Of a DNA stretch of 8,866 nucleotides, positions 1 through 6,211 are shown piece after piece. The DNA is from Acidimicrobiia bacterium (GTDB lineage: Bacteria > Actinomycetota > Acidimicrobiia > IMCC26256): assembly GCA_023262065.1 (NCBI GenBank), contig JALRDW010000032.1, forward strand, positions 1-8,866, read 5' to 3'. The notes beneath the pieces were generated by a model, which did no database searches, was not told where the DNA came from, and saw only the letters and a list, made by a program, of their open reading frames with translations. Each line of letters starts with the position of its first letter. Position 1 is the first letter of the stretch. The translations under genes and the position numbers were made by a program.

Positions 1-86
1 AGCCCGATCAGCTGTCCGACGGTCTTCGGGGTCGCCGCCACGCGGGTCTCTCCGGGGCGTGTCTCCCGGGGCACTCCGATCAGCAC
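1..86 (-). CDS. pntA: NAD(P) transhydrogenase subunit alpha, N-terminal fragment (runs off the left edge)
   Basis: Only the first 28 codons are present, starting from GTG at 86-84. The reading begins VLIGVPRETRPGETRVAATP and continues KTVGQLIG, which is the characteristic N-terminus of the PntA / alanine dehydrogenase superfamily. The PGETRVAATP form favours PntA over Ald, which usually has an ENRVALTP-type segment. In the family this domain binds NAD(H) and, with PntB, couples hydride transfer between NADH and NADP+ to proton translocation at the membrane. A purine-rich stretch reading GAGAGGTGGGAG on the minus strand lies a few bases upstream of the GTG and supports the start. The GTG overlaps the TGA of the upstream TPR-type ORF in the 7-nt string GTGCTGA. 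The rest of the gene, and any pntB, lie outside the window, so the family call rests on the N-terminus alone. Confidence 0.8.
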   Translation of the reverse strand, partial: MLIGVPRETRPGETRVAATPKTVGQLIG

Positions 87-568
87 CTGATCACTCCCAC
101 CTCTCGCCGGTCCCCGCTCGCTGCGGTCCGGGGCATGCGCCGCCAGCCTAGGAGGAAACCCCCGGGGGTTTCCTCCCGGACGCCCACGCGGCGGATGTGT
201 CGTCCGCAACGCGCCCGAAACACGGGATCCCCGAGTCGTGCCCGACACAGTCCCAGCCCGAACAGCGCGTAGTCGTTGACCGGATCGAGCTCGAGTGCCC
301 GGGCGAACTCGCCCTCGGCGTCGGCGAAGCGACCCGCCCGGAAGTACGCGCGGGCGAGCGCCTCGCGGATGGACCCCTGGTCGGGCTCGAGGTCCCGGGC
401 CCGCTCGAGCGGTGCGATCGCAGCGTGCGCGTGCGCACCGGCGAGCAGTTCGGTCCCGCGGCGGTACGCGTCGTAGGCCGCATCGGCTGCGTCCGACACC
501 TCATTCGCTCCGGCCACGGCCCCGACCCCCGATCCCGTCGGGGTGCCCTCGTCGCGCTCGTCATCCAC
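80..568 (-). CDS. Small tetratricopeptide-repeat (TPR) protein; C-terminal third doubtful
   Basis: The ORF encodes 162 residues from a GTG start at 568-566, with GAGG about ten bases upstream. Residues 1-30 are acidic and Gly/Ala-rich. Residues about 32-65 and 66-99 form two clear TPR units (AAIAPLERARDLEPDQGSIR, then ALARAYFRAGRFADAEGEFA, followed by ALELDP). A third unit begins at about 100 (NDYALFGLGLCRARLGD) but breaks off after about residue 113. From there to the stop the protein is rich in Arg, Cys and Trp, and third codon positions contain many more A/T bases than in the first part, as expected for non-coding or out-of-frame sequence. This suggests an old frameshift or lost stop near position 230, or a genuine non-repeat tail. 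TPR proteins usually mediate protein-protein contacts; no partner can be named. The ORF ends on the start codon of pntA. The N-terminal two thirds are convincing and the tail is not. Confidence 0.7.
   Translation of the reverse strand: MDDERDEGTPTGSGVGAVAGANEVSDAADAAYDAYRRGTELLAGAHAHAAIAPLERARDLEPDQGSIREALARAYFRAGRFADAEGEFARALELDPVNDYALFGLGLCRARLGDPVFRARCGRHIRRVGVREETPGGFLLGWRRMPRTAASGDRREVGVIRC
145..150 (-). promoter_or_regulatory. Possible -10 element (TAGGCT) upstream of pntA
   Basis: On the minus strand TAGGCT is followed by 8 nt (GGCGGCGC) and then an ATG at 136-134. This is nearly the same arrangement as TAGGGT-GCGGCGCC-ATG in front of the SnoaL-like gene at 6198-6214. A transcript starting here could serve pntA, 50 nt downstream. 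The ATG opens an 18-codon reading frame that ends on the pntA GTG (GTGCTGA). There is no consensus -35; the region where one would lie is the perfect palindrome at 151-176. This is inferred from pattern only. Confidence 0.35.
151..176. repeat. 26-bp perfect palindrome (operator-like or terminator-like)
   Basis: The half-site GGAGGAAACCCCC is followed directly by its exact reverse complement GGGGGTTTCCTCC, giving 26 of 26 symmetric bases with no spacer. As RNA it could fold into an 11-bp stem with a CCGG loop, but no T-run follows on either strand, so a classical intrinsic terminator is not favoured. It directly abuts the TAGGCT hexamer at 145-150, placing it over the -13 to -38 region of a possible pntA promoter, where an operator would sit. 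It lies inside the doubtful 3' part of the TPR ORF. Confidence 0.6.
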
Positions 569-654
569 GGATCGGATCCTCGGTCGTCAGTGCGTCGCGT
601 GGACGCAGCGTTCGGTGGCCCGACGCGCACCCGGGCGGGTCCGGCGCTCTGTGC

Positions 655-660
655 CATGAT
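655..660 (+). promoter_or_regulatory. Possible extended -10 for the DUF1015 gene
   Basis: TGC-CATGAT (652-660) resembles an extended -10 element (TGN followed by a TATAAT-like hexamer) and lies about 44 nt before the chosen GTG at 704. No -35 match is evident. The same ATG (656-658) is in frame with the downstream gene but has no ribosome-binding site, so reading it as promoter sequence is at least as plausible as reading it as a start codon. Confidence 0.25.
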
Positions 661-703
661 CGCAAACGGTGCCCGCGATCCCGGCAGCGAAGGACCATCG
701 ACC

Positions 704-1918
704 GTGCCCGAACTCGTTCCCTTCCGCGGCCTGCGGTACGCCGACGGCGGCGTCCTCGACGCCGTCACCGCGCCGCCGTACGACGTCATCGACCCCGATC
801 ACCGCGAACGCCTCGCGGACGCCGACCCGCACAACGCGGTGCGCCTGATCCTCCCGGAAGGGGCCGATCCGTACCGCGGCGCCGGTGCGCTGCTCGACGC
901 CTGGGTCGCCGATGGCACCCTCACGGTCGATGGCACCCCGACGTTCACGGTGTACCGGATGACCTATCCGGACGGCGACGGGACGCGCTCGACCATTGGC
1001 GTCCTCGGAGCACTCGTGCTGCCGGAGCGGATCGAGGACGGGCAGGTGCTCCCGCACGAGCGCACCCTGCCGAAGGCCAAGACCGATCGCCTCGACCTCC
1101 TGCGTGCGACCCGGGCCAACCTCGACCCCATCTGGGGCCTGTGCCCGACCGCCGGGCTCTCGGCGACCCTCGCATCCGTGACCGGAGCACCACCCCGGGC
1201 GACCGCGGTCGATGAGCTCGGCGTGCTCCACGAGGCCTGGACCCTCACCGATCCGGAGGGGATGGAGGCCGTGCGGGCCGCCGTGGCCGCCGGACCGCTC
1301 GTGCTCGCCGACGGCCACCACCGGTTCGAGACCGCGCTCGCCTACCGGGCCGAACGCGATGCGACCGATCCCGGGGCCGACGCGATCCTGTGCTTCGTGG
1401 TCGAACTCGCGGACGACCAGCTCGTGGTGCACGCGATCCACCGCCTGGTCCACGGCCTCCCGGCCGACGTCGAGGCTCGGCTCGCCCCGACCTGCGAACT
1501 CGAGGACGCGGGCGCGAACACCCCGGACGCGGTCACGGCGCTCCGGGCGCGCCTCCGCCGGGACGGCGGTATCGGCCTCGTCCTCCCCGACCGTCTGCTG
1601 CGCCTCGTGCCGCGTGCGGACGCGCTCGCGGCGGCGCGGGCCGAACTCCCGACCGCCCTCCACGACGTGGCCTCGGCCCACTTCGACGCCCTCGTCCGCC
1701 CGGCGCTCGGTGCGGCGACCCTCGCCTACCGCAACGATGCGAGCGCGTGCGCCGCGATGGTCGCGGCCGGGACCGCGGATGCGGCGATCATCCTGCAACC
1801 GGTGAGCGTGCCCACGATCCGCGACGCCGGGCGCGCCGGGGTCCGCATGCCGGAGAAGACGACCTTCTTCTGGCCGAAGCCGCGGACCGGCATCGTGTTC
1901 CGGCGCCTCGACGACTGA
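704..1918 (+). CDS. DUF1015 family protein
   Basis: The encoded 404-residue protein, about the usual length for DUF1015 (COG4198), spans the family end to end. Hallmarks are VPFRGLRY near the N-terminus, PPYDV at 24-28, HERTLPKAKTDRLDLL at 118-133, the strongly conserved DGHHRFETALAY at 203-214, and a C-terminal MPEKTTFFWPKPRTGIVF block at 382-399. GTG at 704 is chosen because GAAGGA (689-694) sits 9 nt upstream and the protein then begins at the conserved PELVPFRG. The in-frame ATG at 656 lacks a ribosome-binding site. No signal peptide or membrane segment is seen, so the protein should be cytosolic. The family has no function I can state with confidence; the DGHHR motif resembles the active-site region of ParB/sulfiredoxin-fold proteins, which is inference only. 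The gene is divergent from the TPR gene, converges on korB, and appears monocistronic. Confidence 0.93.
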   Translation: MPELVPFRGLRYADGGVLDAVTAPPYDVIDPDHRERLADADPHNAVRLILPEGADPYRGAGALLDAWVADGTLTVDGTPTFTVYRMTYPDGDGTRSTIGVLGALVLPERIEDGQVLPHERTLPKAKTDRLDLLRATRANLDPIWGLCPTAGLSATLASVTGAPPRATAVDELGVLHEAWTLTDPEGMEAVRAAVAAGPLVLADGHHRFETALAYRAERDATDPGADAILCFVVELADDQLVVHAIHRLVHGLPADVEARLAPTCELEDAGANTPDAVTALRARLRRDGGIGLVLPDRLLRLVPRADALAAARAELPTALHDVASAHFDALVRPALGAATLAYRNDASACAAMVAAGTADAAIILQPVSVPTIRDAGRAGVRMPEKTTFFWPKPRTGIVFRRLDD

Positions 1919-1947
1919 GGACGGCGGTCCCGCATCGTCCGGACGCG

Positions 1948-1981
1948 GGACTCGCCGCCACCCGGGGGCGACGGCGAGTCC
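1948..1981. terminator. Hairpin between convergent DUF1015 and korB genes
   Basis: GGACTCGCCG (1948-1957) and CGGCGAGTCC (1972-1981) form a perfect 10-bp stem around a 14-nt loop, starting 29 nt after the DUF1015 stop. No T-tract follows, as is common for hairpins at gene ends in high-GC actinobacteria. Because the gap lies between two converging genes, it may act in both directions. A smaller palindrome, CGTCCGGACG, lies just before it at 1937-1946. Confidence 0.55.
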
Positions 1982-1993
1982 GTGGGAACGTGA

Positions 1994-2008
1994 CGGGGGT
2001 TCGCCCCG
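1994..2008. terminator. Small hairpin just beyond the korB stop
   Basis: CGGGG (1994-1998) pairs with CCCCG (2004-2008) across a 5-nt loop GTTCG. It sits 9 nt beyond the korB stop on the minus strand and could end the korAB transcript. The stem is only 5 bp and no T-run follows, so support is moderate at best. Confidence 0.35.
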
Positions 2009-2017
2009 ACGGGTCGG

Positions 2018-3028
2018 TCAGACCACGTCCCAGGTGTTGCCGGCCCCGAGCAGCGCATCGAGATCGGCGACTCCACTCTCCTGGGCCGCCGCCAGCTGCC
2101 GGGCGACCTCATGCTCGTACACCGGGCGCTCGACATCTCGGAAGATGCCGATCGGGGTCGGCATGACCGGACCCCAGGACAGCCGCGACAGCGCGAACGC
2201 GAACGACGGGTCCACCCGGTGCTCGTCGTGCACGGCGATGCGGTCGAGTCCGACCGAGGCGACCTCGACGATCCTCGCCTCGCCGTCCTCGATGATCACG
2301 CCGTGCTGACCCTCGTCACCGAAGACGATGGGCTCGCCGTGCCGGAGGTTGATGAGCATCTCGGCCCGCTGGTCCTTCGCGACGATGCCGTCGAAGGCCC
2401 CATCGTTGAACACGTTGCAGTTCTGGTAGATCTCGACGAACGCGGCGCCCTGGTGGTCGTGCGCTCGCCGGAAGGTCTCCATCATGTGCTTGCGGTCCAT
2501 GTCGTGGGTGCGGGCCACGAAGGAGGCCTCGACCCCGAGCGCCACCGAGATCGGGTTGAACGGATGGTCGACCGACCCGAACGGCGTCGACTTCGTGACC
2601 TTGCCCACCTCGCTGGTCGGCGAGTACTGGCCCTTGGTGAGGCCGTAGATCTGGTTGTTGAACATCAGGATCGTCAGGTTCACGTTGCGGCGCAGCGCAT
2701 GGATCGTGTGGTTGCCGCCGATGGACAGCGAGTCCCCGTCACCGGTGATCACCCAGACGTCGAGATCCGGCCGGGCGGTGGCGATACCGGTGGCGAACGC
2801 CGGCGCACGGCCGTGGATGCTGTGCACGCCGTAGGTGTTCATGTAGTACGGGAACCGGCTCGAGCACCCGATGCCGCTGACGAACACCTGGTTCTCCGGG
2901 CGCAGACCCATCTCCGGCAGGAGCAGTTGCACGGCGGTGAGCACGGAGTAGTCACCGCAGCCCGGACACCACCGGACCTCCTGGTCGGACGAGAAGTCCT
3001 TGCGCGACAGGGTGACGGGCTCAGCCAT
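2018..3028 (-). CDS. korB: 2-oxoacid:ferredoxin oxidoreductase subunit beta (KorB-type)
   Basis: The 336-residue protein is the thiamine-diphosphate and iron-sulfur subunit. It has the N-terminal WCPGCGDY motif (Cys21, Cys24), a third cysteine in GIGCSSRFPYY (Cys55) and a fourth in IYQNCNVFND (Cys204), together the expected ligands of one [4Fe-4S] cluster. The ThDP/Mg pocket is visible as GDGDSLSIGGNH (96-107) with the downstream NNQIYGLTKGQYSPTS (124-139). With KorA it oxidatively decarboxylates a 2-oxoacid to the acyl-CoA while reducing ferredoxin. Overall similarity to the actinobacterial KorAB type suggests 2-oxoglutarate, but pyruvate cannot be excluded from sequence alone. ATG at 3028 overlaps the korA TGA by 8 nt (ATGGCTGA), and GGAG at 3039-3036 lies 7 nt upstream inside korA, so translation is probably coupled. 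No ferredoxin or separate delta subunit gene is in the window. Confidence 0.95.
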   Translation of the reverse strand: MAEPVTLSRKDFSSDQEVRWCPGCGDYSVLTAVQLLLPEMGLRPENQVFVSGIGCSSRFPYYMNTYGVHSIHGRAPAFATGIATARPDLDVWVITGDGDSLSIGGNHTIHALRRNVNLTILMFNNQIYGLTKGQYSPTSEVGKVTKSTPFGSVDHPFNPISVALGVEASFVARTHDMDRKHMMETFRRAHDHQGAAFVEIYQNCNVFNDGAFDGIVAKDQRAEMLINLRHGEPIVFGDEGQHGVIIEDGEARIVEVASVGLDRIAVHDEHRVDPSFAFALSRLSWGPVMPTPIGIFRDVERPVYEHEVARQLAAAQESGVADLDALLGAGNTWDVV

Positions 3029-4901
3029 TGATCATCTCCAGCATCTTCGCCTCGAGCTCGGCCGCCCGGAACGGGAGACCCTGGACCTTCGTGAGGCTCT
3101 GCGCGTCGACGAGGTACTCGGCGCGCACGAGCCGGGACAGCTGCCCGAGGTTCATCTCGGGGACGAGCACCTTCGGGTAGCGCCGGAGCACGTCCCCGAG
3201 GTTCGACGGGAACGGGTTGAGGTGCATGAGGTGCGCGTGGGCGACCTTCGCCCCACCCTCACGTACGCGTCGGGCCGCGGCCTGGATCGCGCCCCAGGTG
3301 CTGCCCCACCCGAGCACGAGCAGCTCGGCCTCCCCGGACGGGTCGTCGACCTCCACCAGCGGGATGTCGGCGGCGATGCCGGCGATCTTGTCGGCCCGCA
3401 GGTGCATCATCAACTCATGGTTGGCCGGCTCGTAGTTGACGTTGCCGGTCACATCCTGCTTCTCGATGCCGCCGACCCGGTGCATGAGCCCCGGCGTTCC
3501 CGGGATCGCCCAGGGCCGGGCGAGGGTCTCGGGGTCGCGCAGGTACGGCAGGTACCGGGGGGTGCCGTCGGGGTGCTCCCCGTTGGTCTCGGTCTGGAAG
3601 GGCACCGAGATGTCCGGCAGCTCGGCCGAGGTCGGGTACCGCCACGGTTCGGAGCCGTTGGCCAGGTACCCGTCGGTGAGGATCATCACCGGGGTCTGGT
3701 ACTTCAGCGCGATCCGCGCCCCCTCGATGACCGCATCGAAGCAGTTGGAGGGCGAGTACGCGGCCACGATCGGCATCGGCGCCTCACCGTGCCGGCCGTA
3801 CATCGCGAGCATGAGGTCCGCCTGCTCCGTCTTGGTCGGCAGACCCGTCGACGGACCGCCGCGCTGCACGTCGATGAGCAGCATCGGGAGCTCGATGCTC
3901 ACCGCCAGGCCCATCGACTCCGACTTGAGGTCGACGCCCGGTCCGCTCGTCGTCGTCACGCCGAGGTGGCCCGCGTACGATGCACCGATCGCCATGCCCG
4001 CGGCCGCGATCTCGTCCTCGGCCTGGACCGTGCGCACCCCGAACTTCTTGTGCTTCGAGAGCTCGTGGAGGATGTCGGAGGCCGGCGTGATCGGGTAGGA
4101 CGCGAGGAACAGCGGGAGCTTGGCCTGCTGTGCCGCCGCGATGAGGCCGTAGGCAGTGGCCACGTTGCCCGTGATGTTGCGGTAGCGACCCGGCTCGAGC
4201 TTCGCGGCCGGGACCGCGTACGCGTGCTCGAAGATCTCCGCCGTCTCACCGAAGTGGTACCCGGCCTTGAAGGCGGCGAGGTTCGCGTCGTGGACGATCT
4301 TGTTCTTCGCGAACCGCTCATCGATCCAGGCCAGGATCGACTCGAGGGGCCGGGTGTACATCCACGCGATGAGCCCGAGGGCGAAGAAGTTCTTGGAACG
4401 CTCGGCGTCCCGGGGCTTGGCCCCCGTGTCCTTGGCCGCCTCGAGCGTGAGGGTCGTCATCGGGATGGCGTAGAGGCGGTACGACGAGAGCGAACCGTCC
4501 TCGAGCGGGTTGCCGAGGTAGCCCGCCTTCTCGAGGTTGCGGGGCTCGAAGGCGTCCGTGTTGGCGATGATCGCGCCCCCCGGGATGAGGTCCCCGATAT
4601 TCGCCTTGAGGGCGGCCGGGTTCATCGCCACGAGGAGGTTGGGTGCGTCACCCGGGGTCACGATGTCGCGACCGGCGATGTGCACCTGGAACGACGAGAC
4701 CCCCGCGATGGTGCCGGCGGGGGCCCGGATCTCGGCCGGATAGTTCGGGAGGGTCGCCAGGTCGTTGCCGAAGGCGGCGCTCACGTCGGTGAAGCGATCA
4801 CCGACGAGCTGCATGCCGTCGCCGGAGTCACCGGCGAAGCGGATGACGACGCGCTCGAGGGTCTCGGGCGGCTGGACGGGCGAGGTGGTCTCTGCGGTCA
4901 C
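3021..4901 (-). CDS. korA: 2-oxoacid:ferredoxin oxidoreductase, fused gamma-alpha subunit (KorA-type)
   Basis: The protein has 626 residues from GTG at 4901. Residues about 17-200 are the gamma domain (VVIRFAGDSGDGMQLVGDRF at 18-37; NYPAEIRAPAGT at 53-64). Residues about 245-430 are the alpha pyrimidine-binding domain, with SYPITPASDILHEL (268-281), TTTSGPGVDLKSESMGLAV (316-334) and QRGGPSTGLPTKTEQADL (346-363). Residues about 520-620 form the C-terminal domain (LVLGWGSTWGAI). This gamma-alpha fusion is the layout known from actinobacterial, oxygen-tolerant KorA proteins such as those of mycobacteria. The GTG follows AAAGAGG by 4 nt. The frame stays open well upstream, but codons there do not read as KorA and cross the divergent promoter region. 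It is first in a two-gene operon with korB, and is probably controlled from the gap shared with the DUF2090 gene. It is intact, with no missing motif. Confidence 0.95.
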   Translation of the reverse strand: MTAETTSPVQPPETLERVVIRFAGDSGDGMQLVGDRFTDVSAAFGNDLATLPNYPAEIRAPAGTIAGVSSFQVHIAGRDIVTPGDAPNLLVAMNPAALKANIGDLIPGGAIIANTDAFEPRNLEKAGYLGNPLEDGSLSSYRLYAIPMTTLTLEAAKDTGAKPRDAERSKNFFALGLIAWMYTRPLESILAWIDERFAKNKIVHDANLAAFKAGYHFGETAEIFEHAYAVPAAKLEPGRYRNITGNVATAYGLIAAAQQAKLPLFLASYPITPASDILHELSKHKKFGVRTVQAEDEIAAAGMAIGASYAGHLGVTTTSGPGVDLKSESMGLAVSIELPMLLIDVQRGGPSTGLPTKTEQADLMLAMYGRHGEAPMPIVAAYSPSNCFDAVIEGARIALKYQTPVMILTDGYLANGSEPWRYPTSAELPDISVPFQTETNGEHPDGTPRYLPYLRDPETLARPWAIPGTPGLMHRVGGIEKQDVTGNVNYEPANHELMMHLRADKIAGIAADIPLVEVDDPSGEAELLVLGWGSTWGAIQAAARRVREGGAKVAHAHLMHLNPFPSNLGDVLRRYPKVLVPEMNLGQLSRLVRAEYLVDAQSLTKVQGLPFRAAELEAKMLEMING

Positions 4902-5015
4902 GGAGCCTCTTTCGCGGACCGGCGTTCCGCCTCGTCGCGGCGCCGACCGATGCAGGGGGAACGGGCGGAGGGGCCCGAACCGGATCGAGGGGTGCGAGAT
5001 CCCGCGAACCGTGGT

Positions 5016-5068
5016 CGAGCATACCGACCGGCGGGTCGCGTTCCGGGAAGCGGCCGTGGGTATGCTCG
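5016..5068. promoter_or_regulatory. Divergent control region with a 10-bp inverted repeat carrying TATGCT on each strand
   Basis: CGAGCATACC (5016-5025) and its exact reverse complement GGTATGCTCG (5059-5068) face each other across 33 bp. Each arm contains a -10-like TATGCT, one reading toward korA (5023-5018, minus) and one toward the DUF2090 gene (5061-5066, plus). The predicted transcription starts would give leaders of about 110-115 nt for both genes. No good -35 hexamers are seen in the spacer; with standard spacing they would overlap in the middle. The arms could equally be a pair of regulator half-sites. The remainder of the 4902-5187 gap shows only ribosome-binding sites and GC-rich short stems, with no further ORF I can support. 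Confidence 0.5.
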
Positions 5069-5187
5069 CCGCCGCGCCTCTGCGGCACGCGGCCCTCGGG
5101 CCGTCGGGCGATCCGGGGGCGCAGCGATCGAGTCCGACCCCACCGAGACCCCCGGCAACGGCGCCGGGCGGACACAGGAGAACCCAC

Positions 5188-6090
5188 ATGGCCCTCGGGT
5201 ACGACCAGCAGCTCTTCATCCTCGCCTTCGACCACCGGGGCTCGTTCCAGAAGAAGATGTTCGGGATCGCGGGCGATCCCAACCCCGAGGAGACCGCCAA
5301 GATCATCGACGCGAAGGCGGTGATCGCCGCCGGGTTCGCCCGGGCCCTCGAGGACGGCGCGGCGGCGGGCACGGCGGGCATCCTCGTCGACGAGCAGTTC
5401 GGCACCGACGTCGCCCGGGCCGGGTTGGCCGCCGGGCGCATCGTGGCCATGCCGGTCGAGAAGAGCGGGCTCGACTACTTCGACTTCGAGTACGGCGACG
5501 ACTTCGGCGCCCACATCGAGTCCTTCAACCCGACCTTCTCGAAGATCCTCGTGCGGTACAACCCCGAGGGGAACGCTGAGGACAACGCTCGCTCGCTGGC
5601 CGGCCTCCGGACGCTGTCCGATTGGCTCCACGCCCGGGACCGCAAGTTCCTCCTCGAACTCCTGGTGCCCGGCGAGCCCCACCAGATCGAGGCGGCCGGC
5701 GGCGAGGACGCCTACGACACCGACGTGAGGCCGGGCCTCATGCGCGAGGCGATCGTGGCCATGCAGCACGCCGGGATCGAGGCCGACATCTGGAAGATCG
5801 AGGGCATCGACAAGCGCGAGGACTGCGAGATGATCGCTGAGCAGACCCGGGCCGGCGGGCGGGACGGTGTCGGCTGCGTGGTCCTCGGTCGGGGCGCCGA
5901 CGACGCCAAGGTCGACCACTGGCTGCGCACGGGTGCCGGCGTGCCCGGCTACCTGGGGTTCGCGATCGGGCGCTCGATCTGGTGGGACCAGCTCAAGGGC
6001 TACCTCGCCGGGTCCCTCTCGGGCGACGACGCTGCGGCGCAGATCTCCACGAACTACCGCCGCTACATCGACGTCTACGTCGGCGGCTGA
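5188..6090 (+). CDS. Stand-alone DUF2090 protein (IolC C-terminal aldolase-like domain)
   Basis: The 300-residue protein matches over its full length the DUF2090 domain, which in many bacteria is the C-terminal half of IolC (5-dehydro-2-deoxygluconokinase) and is often described as a 2-deoxy-5-keto-gluconate-6-phosphate aldolase-like TIM barrel. Recognisable blocks are LFILAFDHRGSFQKKMFG (9-26), GILVDEQFG (64-72), PVEKSG (89-94), FEYGDDF (100-106), KILVRYNPEG (119-128), LLELLVPGE (155-163), DIWKIEGIDKREDCE (200-214), GCVVLGRG (229-236) and GFAIGRSIWWD (257-267). Lys203 in the WKIEG block is placed like the Schiff-base lysine of LacD-type class I aldolases, so a class I aldol cleavage is plausible (inference). 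The PfkB kinase half is absent and no other inositol gene is in view. ATG at 5188 has AGGAG (5176-5180) 7 nt upstream. It is divergent from korAB. Confidence 0.88.
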   Translation: MALGYDQQLFILAFDHRGSFQKKMFGIAGDPNPEETAKIIDAKAVIAAGFARALEDGAAAGTAGILVDEQFGTDVARAGLAAGRIVAMPVEKSGLDYFDFEYGDDFGAHIESFNPTFSKILVRYNPEGNAEDNARSLAGLRTLSDWLHARDRKFLLELLVPGEPHQIEAAGGEDAYDTDVRPGLMREAIVAMQHAGIEADIWKIEGIDKREDCEMIAEQTRAGGRDGVGCVVLGRGADDAKVDHWLRTGAGVPGYLGFAIGRSIWWDQLKGYLAGSLSGDDAAAQISTNYRRYIDVYVGG

Positions 6091-6150
6091 TCCGGCGGGG
6101 CCGAGCCCCGTCCCGGTCCCCGTCCTCGGCCCCGCTCCGGCGGGGCCGAG
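6091..6150 (+). repeat. 15-bp direct repeat flanking a complementary arm (alternative hairpins)
   Basis: TCCGGCGGGGCCGAG occurs at 6091-6105, directly after the DUF2090 stop codon, and again at 6136-6150. Between them CTCGGCCCCG (6125-6134) is complementary to the last 10 bases of either copy. RNA could therefore pair the middle arm with the first copy (6096-6105, 19-nt loop) or the second (6141-6150, 6-nt loop). The second option is favoured by its short loop. Confidence 0.6.
6125..6150 (+). terminator. GC-rich hairpin downstream of the DUF2090 gene
   Basis: CTCGGCCCCG (6125-6134) and CGGGGCCGAG (6141-6150) form a perfect 10-bp stem with the 6-nt loop CTCCGG, 34 nt past the stop codon at 6088-6090. 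No T-run follows. Position and stability suggest a transcription terminator separating this gene from the next one, which has its own likely promoter at 6198. Confidence 0.55.
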
Positions 6151-6197
6151 TCGCGTCGGCGGGCCAGGGCGCACCGGCCGGCGGAGGACGGCATCGC

Positions 6198-6203
6198 TAG
6201 GGT
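6198..6203 (+). promoter_or_regulatory. -10 element (TAGGGT) for a leaderless SnoaL-like mRNA
   Basis: TAGGGT fits the actinobacterial -10 pattern TANNNT and is followed by 8 nt and then ATG at 6212, placing the expected transcription start at or next to the start codon. No Shine-Dalgarno sequence lies at the usual distance; the only purine run is the -10 itself. Both facts favour leaderless translation. Confidence 0.5.
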
Positions 6204-6211
6204 GCGGCGCC

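Noticed and set aside
1..86. Alanine dehydrogenase as the identity of the left-edge gene
   Set aside because: Ald shares the IGVPRE start, but the PGETRVAATPKTV segment fits PntA better; only 28 codons are visible, so this remains the main alternative.
168..173. GGAAAC on the minus strand as an ECF-sigma -35 element
   Set aside because: It is part of the palindrome arm, and no matching GTT-type -10 lies at the expected 16-17 nt distance.
197..703. N-terminal extension of the DUF1015 frame back to 197
   Set aside because: The extension is antisense to the TPR repeats and lacks family similarity; GTG at 704 has a ribosome-binding site and begins at the conserved PELVPFRG.
4765..5187. Upstream extension of the DUF2090 frame
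   Set aside because: It overlaps the korA 5' end in antisense; ATG 5188 has a good AGGAG and starts at the family's natural N-terminus.
4902..5450. Upstream extension of the korA frame
   Set aside because: It crosses the divergent promoter gap and runs antisense to the DUF2090 start; the translation there does not resemble KorA, and GTG 4901 has AAAGAGG before it.
3000..5579. An 859-codon plus-strand open frame opposite korA and continuing into the DUF2090 gene
   Set aside because: It is antisense to an intact, motif-complete korA, its translation is Arg/Val/Asp-rich with no recognisable domain, and long antisense frames are expected at this GC content.
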